NCBI GenBank assembly: GCA_030640905.1
Contig: DAOWIM010000076.1
Coordinates: 1-11,522, forward strand
Direction of reading: 5' to 3'
DNA length: 11,522 nucleotides
Source: a bacterium
GTDB taxonomy: Bacteria > Zixibacteria > MSB-5A5 > GN15 > FEB-12
The notes below the pieces were generated by a model. That model saw only the letters and a list, made by a program, of their open reading frames with translations, did no database searches and was not told the DNA's origin. Both the position numbers and the translations under genes were made by a program. This document shows, piece after piece, positions 1 through 7,799 of this stretch. Numbering within the stretch: the first letter of the stretch is position 1; each line of letters opens with the position of its first letter.

Positions 1-117
1 CAACTGACTCCATCCAACTGCATCCATTGTAAAACCTGCGACATTGCTGACCCATACCAGGTGATTCGTTGGGTGACACCTCAGGGTGGGGAAGGTCCAA
101 ACTACACCAACATGTAA
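1..117 (+). CDS. Electron transfer flavoprotein-ubiquinone oxidoreductase, C-terminal end (partial)
   Basis: Frame 1 is open from the window edge to a TAA at 115-117 and encodes 38 residues. They contain N-C-I-H-C-K-T-C-D-I (residues 6-15) and end in a G-G-E-G-P-N-Y-x-N-M tail. This matches the ferredoxin-like C-terminus of ETF-QO, where a C-x2-C-x2-C run plus one cysteine further upstream binds a [4Fe-4S] cluster. Three of the four ligands are visible; the fourth, and the FAD domain, would lie outside the window. In this family the enzyme takes electrons from electron transfer flavoprotein (beta-oxidation, amino-acid breakdown) and passes them to membrane quinone. The tail Trp in I-R-W-V-T-P also matches the family's conserved N-W-V-x-P ending. 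The gene ends about 40 bases before a strong terminator. Identification of the family is confident; nothing can be said about the N-terminal part. Confidence 0.88.
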   Translation, partial: QLTPSNCIHCKTCDIADPYQVIRWVTPQGGEGPNYTNM

Positions 118-157
118 TGCTTCCGTCGAAATTATCGCGAGCATGTGCAAATAGAAA

Positions 158-193
158 GGGGCTCTCGCAACTGCGAGAGCCCCTGAACTTTTT
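158..193. terminator. Bidirectional rho-independent terminator between convergent genes
   Basis: A perfect 12-bp inverted repeat (GGGGCTCTCGCA at 158-169, its complement at 172-183) has only two bases between the arms, so the real RNA loop will open a few pairs. On the + strand it is followed by TGAACTTTTT (184-193). On the - strand it is followed by TTTCTATTT. It lies 41 bases after the ETF-QO stop and 30 bases after the stop of the leftward foldase gene, so it probably ends both transcripts. Confidence 0.88.
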
Positions 194-213
194 AGGGGGA
201 ATCAACGACAGGA

Positions 214-2034
214 TTACATCGTTGTATCAATCGGTTGGACTCTATCCACGAAATTAATAATCTCCGATTGTTCGATCAACTGCTGATACCAATCATTGTA
301 TAGTCGTTGGCGTTTGTCGGTAAGGACAGCATCGGCAATCGAATCGTGAGCTTCGTTGTAGGTGGTGAGGTCGAGTGTAGATTTCTCCAGAAGTTCAAAG
401 ATCACACAGCCTTGATTGTGGTCGATCGGCTTGGACACATTGCCTATCTCAGCGAGGGAAAAGGCTCCACCAACAGCGCGGGGGTCCATCCCGACTCCTG
501 AGATAGCCCGTTTCCGAGTGAATTCATTGGAAGTGACATATTCTCTGCCGATCTTCGACGCTGCTTCAGAAAGCGAAGCTCCCGCCGCCATCACATCATA
601 GACAGCCTGGGCCGTGTCCCGACAGATTACAGCCGCCTTCTCATTGCGCCAGTCCCGAGTGACGCGAGTTTTGACATCTTCAAGCGGTGGTATGCCGGCC
701 GGTAGTTTCCTTGATATCCGGGCAACCGAGTAGCCGGGGCGGCCTATCCGAATGTCGCTGATATCGCCGATCTGACCTTCAAAGGCAAAATCGTTGAGAG
801 CCAGGTCCTCACCGAGCATTCCCACCGAAGGACCTCGTGGAAATGGAGCAGTCTCGCCTGCATTAAGCTGCATTGTCTTGGCAAGGGTGGCGAAGTCTTC
901 GCCGCCGGCAACCTGAGCCCTGAAACTCTCAAGGCGGGCTTGTATCTCCTCAAGTGTTCTGGGAGAAACTTCAATCCTGCGAAGGATATGGGACACGTGG
1001 GCCTTCCTCTTGCCATCTTCGGTTTTGTATCCATGATGTTTGACAAAATGCCAACCGAAACGAGTCTTAAACGGCTCGGAAATGTCGCCGTCTTTGAGAG
1101 CAAAGACAACACTGTCAAACTCAGGGACCATCTCACCTTCTGCAAAAAAGCCCAGGTCGCCACCTTCGGGGGCCGATCCATCCTGCGACTGCTGTTTAGC
1201 TAATTCCGCAAAATCGGATCCGGCCATCGCCGAGTCGTAGATTGGTTTGATATCGTCTAAGATAAGCTGCCAGTCATAATTGGTTGGCTCATCCTTTAGC
1301 GAAACGTATTGAAAGGCGGCTTGTTCTTCGGTAGCATATTTGTCGCTATGCTCGGTGTAGTAGCGGCTCAACTCCTCGTCTTCAGGATCACTAACTGCCG
1401 CTGTGTATTCGTGCAAAGCAACGTTGACGTAGCCAACCTTGATCTTCTCCTGCTCGGAGATGAAAGCGTGTTTCACTTCCGGTTCGGTAATGAGGGCTGC
1501 CTGCACGATGATCTCCTGAAGTTTCAGGCGGGAGATATCATCCTTGATGGCAGGCTCAATAGAACGCCAGAATCCGGCTGCCTGGGGATCGGCCATGCCC
1601 GATAGGTATTTCTGGTAATCGAACTGACCGTTAGTCTGGAACGCTTGTATCTGCTGCAGGTCTGCCGGGGGAGACATCCTCAGGTAAGCATACAGTTCGT
1701 CATCGGAGACCGTGATACTGTATTTCTGCGCCTGTTGTCTCATCAGAGATTCGGTAACAAGTTGAGACCATGCAGACAGTCGAATTTCCTGGGCGCGAAT
1801 GTCGCTGATATCTCCGCCTGATCGTTCCCGTTCCATCTGATGCATATTTGAAACTGTTCTCTGGAAAATCTGCCATGTGATTTCTTCGCCATTGACGATA
1901 CCGGCAAGATTGGCCGACTCATAGTCTCTTCGGGAGGACAGGCCGGCACCCCATTCGAAAATAATCAGACCGCCAAAGAAAACCAGAACGATTATGATAA
2001 TGGGAAGAATCATCTTCCGCAGTGCTTTGAACAT
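214..2034 (-). CDS. PpiD/SurA-like membrane-anchored periplasmic foldase with parvulin repeats
   Basis: This 606-residue protein has a short basic N-terminus and one membrane segment (about residues 9-26), after which the chain should lie in the periplasm, as in PpiD. Residues 35-235 form the helical SurA/PpiD-type chaperone region. A first PpiC (parvulin) domain spans about 238-335, with the family hallmarks G-G-D-L-G-F-F (291-297), M-V-P-E-F (302-306) and F-G-W-H-F (326-330). A second, diverged PpiC-like domain spans about 345-445 and starts with S-H-I-L-R. A third half-domain may follow (about 520-551). The first catalytic His is missing from domain 1 and the second from domain 2, so chaperone activity may outweigh isomerase activity. 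The start is supported by AAGGAG nine to ten bases upstream. It is transcribed alone and leftward, divergent from the M23 gene. Assignment to SurA or PpiD orthology in the strict sense is not possible; the single membrane anchor favours PpiD-like. Confidence 0.87.
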   Translation of the reverse strand: MFKALRKMILPIIIIVLVFFGGLIIFEWGAGLSSRRDYESANLAGIVNGEEITWQIFQRTVSNMHQMERERSGGDISDIRAQEIRLSAWSQLVTESLMRQQAQKYSITVSDDELYAYLRMSPPADLQQIQAFQTNGQFDYQKYLSGMADPQAAGFWRSIEPAIKDDISRLKLQEIIVQAALITEPEVKHAFISEQEKIKVGYVNVALHEYTAAVSDPEDEELSRYYTEHSDKYATEEQAAFQYVSLKDEPTNYDWQLILDDIKPIYDSAMAGSDFAELAKQQSQDGSAPEGGDLGFFAEGEMVPEFDSVVFALKDGDISEPFKTRFGWHFVKHHGYKTEDGKRKAHVSHILRRIEVSPRTLEEIQARLESFRAQVAGGEDFATLAKTMQLNAGETAPFPRGPSVGMLGEDLALNDFAFEGQIGDISDIRIGRPGYSVARISRKLPAGIPPLEDVKTRVTRDWRNEKAAVICRDTAQAVYDVMAAGASLSEAASKIGREYVTSNEFTRKRAISGVGMDPRAVGGAFSLAEIGNVSKPIDHNQGCVIFELLEKSTLDLTTYNEAHDSIADAVLTDKRQRLYNDWYQQLIEQSEIINFVDRVQPIDTTM

Positions 2035-2088
2035 TCGCAGTTACTCCTTCTTACTTCTAAAACAGGTTTTTTCTAGCAAACTCAGTTA

Positions 2089-2115
2089 TTGACAAAACGA
2101 GCCTCAAAATATAGT
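2089..2115 (+). promoter_or_regulatory. Candidate sigma-70 promoter for the M23-rhomboid pair
   Basis: TTGACA (2089-2094) is a perfect -35 and TATAGT (2110-2115) a one-mismatch -10, but the 15-base spacer is short of the preferred 17. The leader to the ATG at 2239 would be about 120 bases. Its -10 overlaps the -10 of the opposing foldase promoter. A small inverted repeat, CGGCA-AG-TGCCG, lies in the leader at 2179-2190. Confidence 0.32.
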
Positions 2116-2135
2116 CGAAATCGTCGATTTGGCAA
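2108..2135 (-). promoter_or_regulatory. Candidate sigma-70 promoter for the foldase gene
   Basis: Read on the - strand, TTGCCA (2135-2130) and TATATT (2113-2108) are separated by 16 bases, each one mismatch from the sigma-70 consensus. The implied leader to the ATG at 2034 is about 70 bases. Visual match only; the phylum's own promoter consensus is unknown. Confidence 0.42.
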
Positions 2136-2238
2136 TAAGTACTTGAACAAAGGGCAAAAAATGCTCTCCTTTTGAGTCCGGCAAGTGCCGACCAGTGTAA
2201 AATCAATTTGAACCCTGCAGCCGAGAAGACGCAGAACT

Positions 2239-4512
2239 ATGGATAGAATATCGACGAAACGGCTAACTTTGTTAGTTTTTGCCGCCCTTGTGGTTACTGC
2301 CGCCAGTGCCGGAGCGCTGGACTGGCCCCTGAGAATCCCAATCGATTTATCATCGGGATTTGCCGATTACCGCCCCCTGCATTTTCATGGTGGGATTGAT
2401 ATACGCACCGGTGGAAGGGTCGGCCAGCCGGTTTATGCACCGACTGACGGCTACTTGTGGCGCGTAAAGACGGCATATCGAGGGGCTGGTCAGGCTATGT
2501 ATCTGAAGGGGGATGATGGATTTATCTACGTTTTTGGGCATCTTTCCCGATATGCCGAGAAGATCACCCGGCCGCTTCTGGCCAGGCAGTTGGCTGAACA
2601 GAAATATTCTCAGGATATCTTTTTTCCGGCAGATTCTATTCGGTTCAAGAAGGGCGAATTGATTGCTCATACCGGTCAGAGTGGTCTCGGGGGGCCTCAT
2701 CTTCATTTCGAGAAACGCACCGCCGACAATCGCCCGATCAATCCTCTTAAGAATGGATTTGATCTCTCCGACAAAGTGCGCCCCTCGTTTCTCAATCTGT
2801 TTGTTCGGATGACCGACGATAGCTCATTGTTCAATGATGGTCGCCGCGAGCTGACCGGGAATATCCGTAAGGTCAGTTCGGAAAAATATGTTGTCGATAC
2901 CGTATTCTATTTCAACCGACCATTCGGTGTCTCTGTCGATTGCTTTGATCTGATGCGCGATGGCGGCATGAAGAAATCGATTCACAAACTTACCCTCTAT
3001 TATGACGGTCAACTATACTATCAAGCTGTTTTGGATACGATTAACTTTGAAACTACCCGGTCGGTTGCTCTTGAATATGACTATGTTCGAGCCGTTGAAG
3101 GCCAGAAAAGAGTGCGCAGGTTATACCGGCGATTAGCCCCAAATCCATTTTCAGGTGGCTTGGGACCAGTTGGTGTTTATGGTCTCTTCGATGAGAAAAT
3201 AGGCAGGCACGAGGGGAAGATTGTTGCCGAAGATGAATCAGGGAACAAGGCTGAGTTGACTTTTGCGTTCGTGTGGGGACCGGTGGGAAGCGTCCTGGTT
3301 CTCGACTCCACCGTTACGGGGAATCGTGGGGCTGATTTTTATTTCCAGCCGGTGGCCGAATATGACCGGTTTGGAATCGATTCAATTGAGGTCTTGCGGG
3401 CTAATCTCAATGGCTGGGCACTCGATGAAAAGAGCGAGGTGTTGGGATACGAAGATGGTCGCCTGAAAGTTCAGACCGAAACAGCCTCTGTCGAGCGGGC
3501 ATTGCTACGGTTGCGCTTATATGCGGACGGGGGTTGTGTCATTGACGATCAGATATTCAACGGGATTACGGCACGAGGCAAGCCAAGGATCGAATTGGAG
3601 TACGATTTGCTTGAGGATGGTCTATTGGTGCACCTCCATGCCAGGTTGGCGCGAGCGTCCAAAACCCGGTTAGAACTGTACTACCGCGACAGCCTCATCG
3701 GCGTAGAGTTTCCCCGGTGTATCAACATGACAGACTATGCCTGCTTCATTCCTCCGCAAGAGAAGTACCGTCGTATAGACCGCATAGGCTATGCGATGAC
3801 GCTGGCCGATGATATCTCGCTGAATTTCGAGGACTCGCTGAATATCATTGCCGTAGGTTTTGACGATGAGGAGATTGAGAGCTCCGATGGACAGTTTGTC
3901 GTTACCCTCGCCGCAGACCGGTTTTATTCACCTCAGTTTATCGAAATACACAACTACCGTATCCGCCAGAGAAACAGGACAGCGCTGGGTGTCAATTCTG
4001 ACCGTCTGGTCATATCGCCTGCGGCTTTTGTCTGCCGCGACAATTTTGAGGTTAGGATCAATCTTGTGCGGAAAAGCAAGTACAACCAGTTTGGTGGTAT
4101 TGGCTGGCTCGACCTCAAGGAAAATAAATGGGTCTGGCTTGAGGACAGTCGGTCGGAGAACCACACCCTCACCGCTTCATCCATCGGCGGCGGAACATTT
4201 ATTGCCCTGACTGATTACGACGGGCCGGAAATTTCAGAACTTAACCTCAGGGCTGGGCATTCATATCCGGGCCAGGGGCTCAATATCCGATTCAAGGTAG
4301 TCGATACGCTCTCCGGTATTCCCGAAAACAGCATCTCGGTCAAGCTCAACGGGAATTGGTTGCCCGCAGCGTATGATCCCGAAACCGAGCTGGTTGTTGC
4401 CAGTCCGTTGGAGCCGCTCAAGCCGGGAGGCCACCACTTGGGAGTGATGGTGACTGATCGAGTCGGAAACATGACCGAGCAGTATTTGCAATTTGAAATC
4501 AGGAACTATTAG
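2239..4512 (+). CDS. Secreted M23-family zinc metallopeptidase with long beta-rich C-terminal region
   Basis: This 757-residue protein has a signal peptide (basic start, hydrophobic 9-22, Ala-rich cleavage region about 22-26). The LytM/M23 peptidase domain follows directly at about 40-160. All expected catalytic-site residues are present: H50-x3-D54 in H-G-G-I-D, H101 in F-G-H-L, and the H154-x-H156 pair in G-P-H-L-H-F-E. Family members cut glycine-containing bonds or peptide cross-bridges in peptidoglycan, so an active zinc hydrolase outside the inner membrane is expected. Some 500 residues then follow that I cannot assign. The last 95 or so (from about 660) look like an Ig-like fold ending in the typical T-D-R-V-G-N turn. 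Most M23 proteins carry the catalytic domain last; here it is N-terminal. The substrate could be peptidoglycan or a surface protein. The ribosome binding site is weak (GAGAAG about 13 bases upstream). A rhomboid gene follows after 38 bp, probably in the same transcript. Confidence 0.88.
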   Translation: MDRISTKRLTLLVFAALVVTAASAGALDWPLRIPIDLSSGFADYRPLHFHGGIDIRTGGRVGQPVYAPTDGYLWRVKTAYRGAGQAMYLKGDDGFIYVFGHLSRYAEKITRPLLARQLAEQKYSQDIFFPADSIRFKKGELIAHTGQSGLGGPHLHFEKRTADNRPINPLKNGFDLSDKVRPSFLNLFVRMTDDSSLFNDGRRELTGNIRKVSSEKYVVDTVFYFNRPFGVSVDCFDLMRDGGMKKSIHKLTLYYDGQLYYQAVLDTINFETTRSVALEYDYVRAVEGQKRVRRLYRRLAPNPFSGGLGPVGVYGLFDEKIGRHEGKIVAEDESGNKAELTFAFVWGPVGSVLVLDSTVTGNRGADFYFQPVAEYDRFGIDSIEVLRANLNGWALDEKSEVLGYEDGRLKVQTETASVERALLRLRLYADGGCVIDDQIFNGITARGKPRIELEYDLLEDGLLVHLHARLARASKTRLELYYRDSLIGVEFPRCINMTDYACFIPPQEKYRRIDRIGYAMTLADDISLNFEDSLNIIAVGFDDEEIESSDGQFVVTLAADRFYSPQFIEIHNYRIRQRNRTALGVNSDRLVISPAAFVCRDNFEVRINLVRKSKYNQFGGIGWLDLKENKWVWLEDSRSENHTLTASSIGGGTFIALTDYDGPEISELNLRAGHSYPGQGLNIRFKVVDTLSGIPENSISVKLNGNWLPAAYDPETELVVASPLEPLKPGGHHLGVMVTDRVGNMTEQYLQFEIRNY

Positions 4513-4539
4513 CGGCTGGATGCTGCATTCGTTTTACGC

Positions 4540-4553
4540 GGAGGCGTAATTTG
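4540..4553 (+). promoter_or_regulatory. Ribosome binding site fixing the TTG start of the rhomboid gene
   Basis: GGAGG at 4540-4544 stands six bases before TTG at 4551. No ATG lies in frame nearby. The resulting N-terminus, M-F-I-P-I-K-D-D, matches the usual M-I-P-I-x-D-D opening of this rhomboid subfamily, so TTG is very likely the true start. Confidence 0.75.
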
Positions 4554-5267
4554 TTCATTCCGATAAAAGACGATGCCCCGACAATTCGCAAACCGTACCT
4601 GACTGTCAGCCTGATAGTTGCCAATAGTCTCGTTTTCCTTTATTCGGTGATGCAGGGGCACGAGGGATTTCAGGTGTTGACCTTTCAGTTTGGGTTCATC
4701 CCATACGAGTTGATTAACTCCCGGGAACTGATACCGGAACTGGCGATTTCGCCCTACTTCACCGCGATCAGTTCGATGTTTATGCACGGTGGCTGGATGC
4801 ATTTAATCGGCAACATGCTTTTCCTGTGGATTTTCGGCAACAACGTTGAGGACTATTTCGGTCCGATAAAGTTCATCATTTTCTATCTGGTCTCCGGGCT
4901 GGCAGCGATTGCTCTGTTCACAATCTTTGGCCCAAATTCTCAGATCCCGCTGGTTGGAGCTTCCGGCGCCATCGCCGGCCTGATGGGAGCGTATATCGTA
5001 CTCCATCCCAGAGCACGCGTCACGGTGCTGGTTATCCTGTTCTTTATTCAGTTTGTAGTCTTACCGGCCAAAGTAGTGTTAGGGATATGGTTCTTTATTC
5101 AATTGCTGCTGTCGTTCTCAGGAAGCTCGACCGGTGGCGGTGTGGCCTACCTGGCTCATGTGGGCGGATTTGTGTTCGGATGGGGGCTACTGAAACTGCT
5201 GGTGAAAATACGAGGTCGCGGCGTCACTCCCTCCAGTGGCCAGCGCGTATATCGAATGCGCTGGTAA
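4551..5267 (+). CDS. Rhomboid-family intramembrane serine protease
   Basis: This 238-residue protein has six or so membrane segments (about 18-34, 80-97, 106-126, 131-151, 157-187, 197-218). Rhomboid proteases cleave membrane-spanning substrates within the bilayer using a Ser-His dyad. Both members are visible: Ser138 in G-A-S-G (136-139) and His203 in L-A-H-V-G-G in the last segment. The H84-x3-N88 motif in the second segment supplies the expected oxyanion-stabilising residues. It therefore looks catalytically competent. Length and the start (TTG with GGAGG six bases upstream) fit the bacterial GlpG-like/DUF1751-free short class, without an extra cytoplasmic domain. The tail after residue 220 is short and basic. 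It follows the M23 peptidase gene by 38 bp and is likely co-transcribed with it; whether the two proteases share a pathway is unknown. Confidence 0.92.
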   Translation: MFIPIKDDAPTIRKPYLTVSLIVANSLVFLYSVMQGHEGFQVLTFQFGFIPYELINSRELIPELAISPYFTAISSMFMHGGWMHLIGNMLFLWIFGNNVEDYFGPIKFIIFYLVSGLAAIALFTIFGPNSQIPLVGASGAIAGLMGAYIVLHPRARVTVLVILFFIQFVVLPAKVVLGIWFFIQLLLSFSGSSTGGGVAYLAHVGGFVFGWGLLKLLVKIRGRGVTPSSGQRVYRMRW

Positions 5268-5302
5268 CGGCTATTGTCGGACTTACGAGCATCCAGTGTC
5301 AA

Positions 5303-5332
5303 CCCCTGAGTTGCATCGTCGCTCCCCTGAGT
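5303..5332. repeat. Pair of 9-bp direct repeats, 21 bp apart, upstream of the malic enzyme gene
   Basis: CCCCTGAGT occurs at 5303-5311 and again at 5324-5332, a period of 21 bp, close to two turns of the helix. It lies 80-110 bases upstream of the best promoter candidate for the malic enzyme gene. The spacing would suit a dimeric activator, but two 9-mers can occur by chance. Confidence 0.35.
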
Positions 5333-5411
5333 AAAGTCGTCGGTGGCAGTCCTGTTTAGTTTAACCGTTGCCAATTTTCTCGCTATCGGGTCGTCTCTTA
5401 GTGCAAACCGC

Positions 5412-5440
5412 TTGACTCTAAATTGCATATTGAGTATCTA
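5412..5440 (+). promoter_or_regulatory. Weak candidate promoter for the malic enzyme gene
   Basis: TTGACT (5412-5417) is a good -35. It is followed after 17 bases by TATCTA (5435-5440), a poor -10 with only the first three bases matching. The malic enzyme ATG is 61 bases further on. No clear terminator was seen between the rhomboid stop and this point, so read-through from upstream is possible. Confidence 0.27.
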
Positions 5441-5501
5441 AACTGCTTGTGAAAACAACCAACTCACACGAGCGCATTTTGTTCTTTAGGAGCCTACAGA
5501 G

Positions 5502-7745
5502 ATGATTACCAAACAGGAGGCCCTCGACTATCATAGCCGGGGACGAAGAGGCAAAGTAGAAGTAAATTCTACTAAGCCGTGTCGCACTCAGCGTGACCTT
5601 TCTTTGGCCTATACTCCCGGCGTAGCGGAACCCTGCCTGGAGATTGCCAAGAATCCCGAAGATGTTTACAAATACACCGCCAAGGGTAACTTGGTGGCCG
5701 TTATCAGCAACGGTACAGCGGTCCTCGGACTCGGCAATATTGGCGCCGCTGCCGGCAAGCCGGTGATGGAAGGCAAGGGCGTTTTATTCAAACGCTTCGC
5801 CGATGTTGATGTTTTTGATATCGAACTCGATACCGAGAACCCTGACGAAATAATCAAATGCTGCCAGCTTCTCGAACCTACTTTCGGCGGTATCAATCTG
5901 GAAGACATCAAGGCGCCAGAGTGTTTCTATATCGAAGAGACACTCAAAAAGACCATGAAGATCCCCATCTTCCACGACGACCAGCATGGTACCGCTATCA
6001 TTTCGGCAGCCGCTCTGCTTAACGCTCTTGAAATTGTCAAGAAGGACATAAGCAAGATTCGAGTTGTGTTCTCTGGTGCGGGGGCAGCCGGTATTGCCTG
6101 CGCCAAGCTATACTGCAAGTTGGGTGTCAAACATGAAAATATCCTGATGGTGGATTCCAAGGGTGTCATGTACGAGGGACGTGGCGACAAATTCAACAAG
6201 TACAAAGCTGAATTTGTCCGCAAGAGCGACTGCCACACTCTCGGCGACGCCATGAAGGATGCCGATGTTTTCGTCGGTGTGTCTCTAAAAGACCTGGTGA
6301 CCAAGTCGATGGTCAAGTCGATGGCCAAGGACCCTATCATTTTTGCCATGGCAAATCCCGATCCGGAAATCATGTATCCAGATGCGCTCGACGCTCGCAA
6401 GGATGTTATCATGGCTACCGGGCGGAGCGATTTTCCCAACCAAGTCAACAACGTGCTGGGCTTTCCGTTTATTTTCAGAGGAGCTCTTGATGTTGCCGCT
6501 ACGGCGATCAACGAGGAGATGAAAATTGCCGCGGCTATGTCCCTTGCGAAACTGGCCAAGCAGGACGTACCCGAAGAAGTGGCCAGAGCTTATGGTGTCG
6601 ATCACTTCACATTCGGAAGAGAATACCTGATCCCCAAGCCTTTTGACGCTCGTATTCTGGTATGGGAATCAGCGGCCGTTGCTCAGGCTGCGATGGATAC
6701 CGGGGTGGCTCGGGAACCGGTCGATATAGAAAAGTACAAGCGTGAATTAGAAGGCCGGATCGGTCACGGACGCACGGTCATGCGCGTCATGGCCGACAAA
6801 GCAAAACGTAACCCCAAGACGCTTGTCTTCCCGGAAGGTAATTCCAGTCGAATTCTGCGAGCCGCCAACATAATCCTCAAAGAAGGAATTGCCACGCCGA
6901 TCGTGCTGGGTAATCCGGATTCAATCGCCAAAGAAGCCAAAGAGCACGAAATTCCGCTGAACGGTATCAAGATAATTGATCCGGTTACATCCGAAAGGCG
7001 TGAAGAATATGCCAAGCGGTATTTCGAGAAACGGTGTCGCTCCGGCGCGGGATTAGATTCAGCGATCTGGACGATGCGAGATCGTACCTATTTTGGCATC
7101 ATGATGCTTGAAATGGGTGATTGTGATGCTGTCCTCTCCGGTGTGACATTGGATTATCCGCAGACGATTCGTCCGGCATTACAGATTATCGACCTGGTCG
7201 AAGGGGTGAGTCGTGCTTCGGGCATGTTTGCGATGATCCAGCGCGATCATCTCTATTTCTTCGCCGATACTACGGTCAATATTAACCCGAATGCTGAGGA
7301 ACTGGCCGAGATCGCGATTTGTTCAGCGCGAGTGGCCAGACATTTCAATATTGAGCCTCGAATTGCCATGTTGTCGTTCTCCAATTTTGGTTCGGTACGA
7401 TCACCGGAGTCCAACAAAGTGGCCGCCGCAACGGCTATCGTCAAAGAGAAGGAACCGGATCTGATTATCGAAGGTGAAATGCAGGCTGACAGCGCCATGA
7501 TGCCTGAGTATATGGCCAAGAGGTATCCTTTCTCACAATTGAAAGGGACGGCCAATGTGCTGATCTTCCCCGACCTGAATTCCGGGAATATCGCCTACAA
7601 GCTGGCTCAGAGGCTCGGTGGACTTGAAGCTATTGGTCCGATCCTGATGGGTCTTTCCAAGCCGGTGCATGTTTTGCATCCGACCCTCGATGTGAACGAA
7701 ATTGTCGATATGGCCGCTATCGCGGTGGTTGAGGCTCAGAAATAA
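5502..7745 (+). CDS. maeB: Malic enzyme (MaeB-type hybrid with C-terminal phosphotransacetylase-like domain)
   Basis: This 747-residue protein has the length and two-part layout of MaeB. It decarboxylates malate oxidatively to pyruvate in the cytoplasm, normally with NADP, linking the TCA cycle to pyruvate and NADPH supply. The malic domain (about 15-150) carries the conserved Y37 in A-Y-T-P-G, the catalytic Lys in G-K-G (K92), and metal ligands E134, D135 (N-L-E-D) and D160 (H-D-D-Q-H-G-T). The nucleotide-binding domain (about 163-400) has the loop G-A-G-A-A-G at 192-197. From about 430 to the end is a phosphotransacetylase-like domain (F-P-E-G-N-S near its start). In known MaeB proteins this part is not a working Pta but binds acetyl-CoA or similar effectors and shapes the oligomer. 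AGGAG lies nine bases before the ATG. The gene stands alone, with a promoter candidate in front and a strong terminator 21 bases behind. NADP preference is taken from the family, not read from the sequence. Confidence 0.93.
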   Translation: MITKQEALDYHSRGRRGKVEVNSTKPCRTQRDLSLAYTPGVAEPCLEIAKNPEDVYKYTAKGNLVAVISNGTAVLGLGNIGAAAGKPVMEGKGVLFKRFADVDVFDIELDTENPDEIIKCCQLLEPTFGGINLEDIKAPECFYIEETLKKTMKIPIFHDDQHGTAIISAAALLNALEIVKKDISKIRVVFSGAGAAGIACAKLYCKLGVKHENILMVDSKGVMYEGRGDKFNKYKAEFVRKSDCHTLGDAMKDADVFVGVSLKDLVTKSMVKSMAKDPIIFAMANPDPEIMYPDALDARKDVIMATGRSDFPNQVNNVLGFPFIFRGALDVAATAINEEMKIAAAMSLAKLAKQDVPEEVARAYGVDHFTFGREYLIPKPFDARILVWESAAVAQAAMDTGVAREPVDIEKYKRELEGRIGHGRTVMRVMADKAKRNPKTLVFPEGNSSRILRAANIILKEGIATPIVLGNPDSIAKEAKEHEIPLNGIKIIDPVTSERREEYAKRYFEKRCRSGAGLDSAIWTMRDRTYFGIMMLEMGDCDAVLSGVTLDYPQTIRPALQIIDLVEGVSRASGMFAMIQRDHLYFFADTTVNINPNAEELAEIAICSARVARHFNIEPRIAMLSFSNFGSVRSPESNKVAAATAIVKEKEPDLIIEGEMQADSAMMPEYMAKRYPFSQLKGTANVLIFPDLNSGNIAYKLAQRLGGLEAIGPILMGLSKPVHVLHPTLDVNEIVDMAAIAVVEAQK

Positions 7746-7766
7746 GAGAGTGTAATAGCGTTAATC

Positions 7767-7799
7767 AGAGGCCGGAGTGCGAACTCCGGCCTCTTTTTG
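7767..7799 (+). terminator. Rho-independent terminator of the malic enzyme gene
   Basis: A perfect 12-bp stem (AGAGGCCGGAGT at 7767-7778 with its complement at 7783-7794) closes a GCGA tetraloop of the stable GNRA type. A T-run follows at once (7794-7798). It begins 21 bases after the malic enzyme stop. Confidence 0.95.

Noticed and set aside
69..257. 62-codon + frame across the ETF-QO end and the terminator
   Set aside because: It runs through the terminator hairpin and into the convergent gene; its start lies inside the ETF-QO frame.
744..1181. 145-codon second frame inside the foldase gene, same strand
   Set aside because: It is nested in a well-supported gene in another frame and has no family resemblance; a chance open frame.
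2179..2190. CGGCA-AG-TGCCG inverted repeat as a terminator or operator
   Set aside because: The five-pair stem with a two-base loop has no T-run and no second copy; it could be chance.
5087..5359. 90-codon + frame overlapping the end of the rhomboid gene and running into the intergenic region
   Set aside because: Its first two thirds are out of frame with a catalytic rhomboid segment (including His203), there is no ribosome binding site, and the remainder has no recognisable motif.
5927..6559. 210-codon open frame on the - strand within maeB
   Set aside because: It lies wholly opposite a strongly conserved coding region whose codon pattern explains it, and its translation is low-complexity without recognisable domains.
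5502..7745. MaeB-Pta fusion as a novel gene fusion
   Set aside because: The malic enzyme with a C-terminal phosphotransacetylase-like domain is the normal architecture of MaeB-type enzymes.
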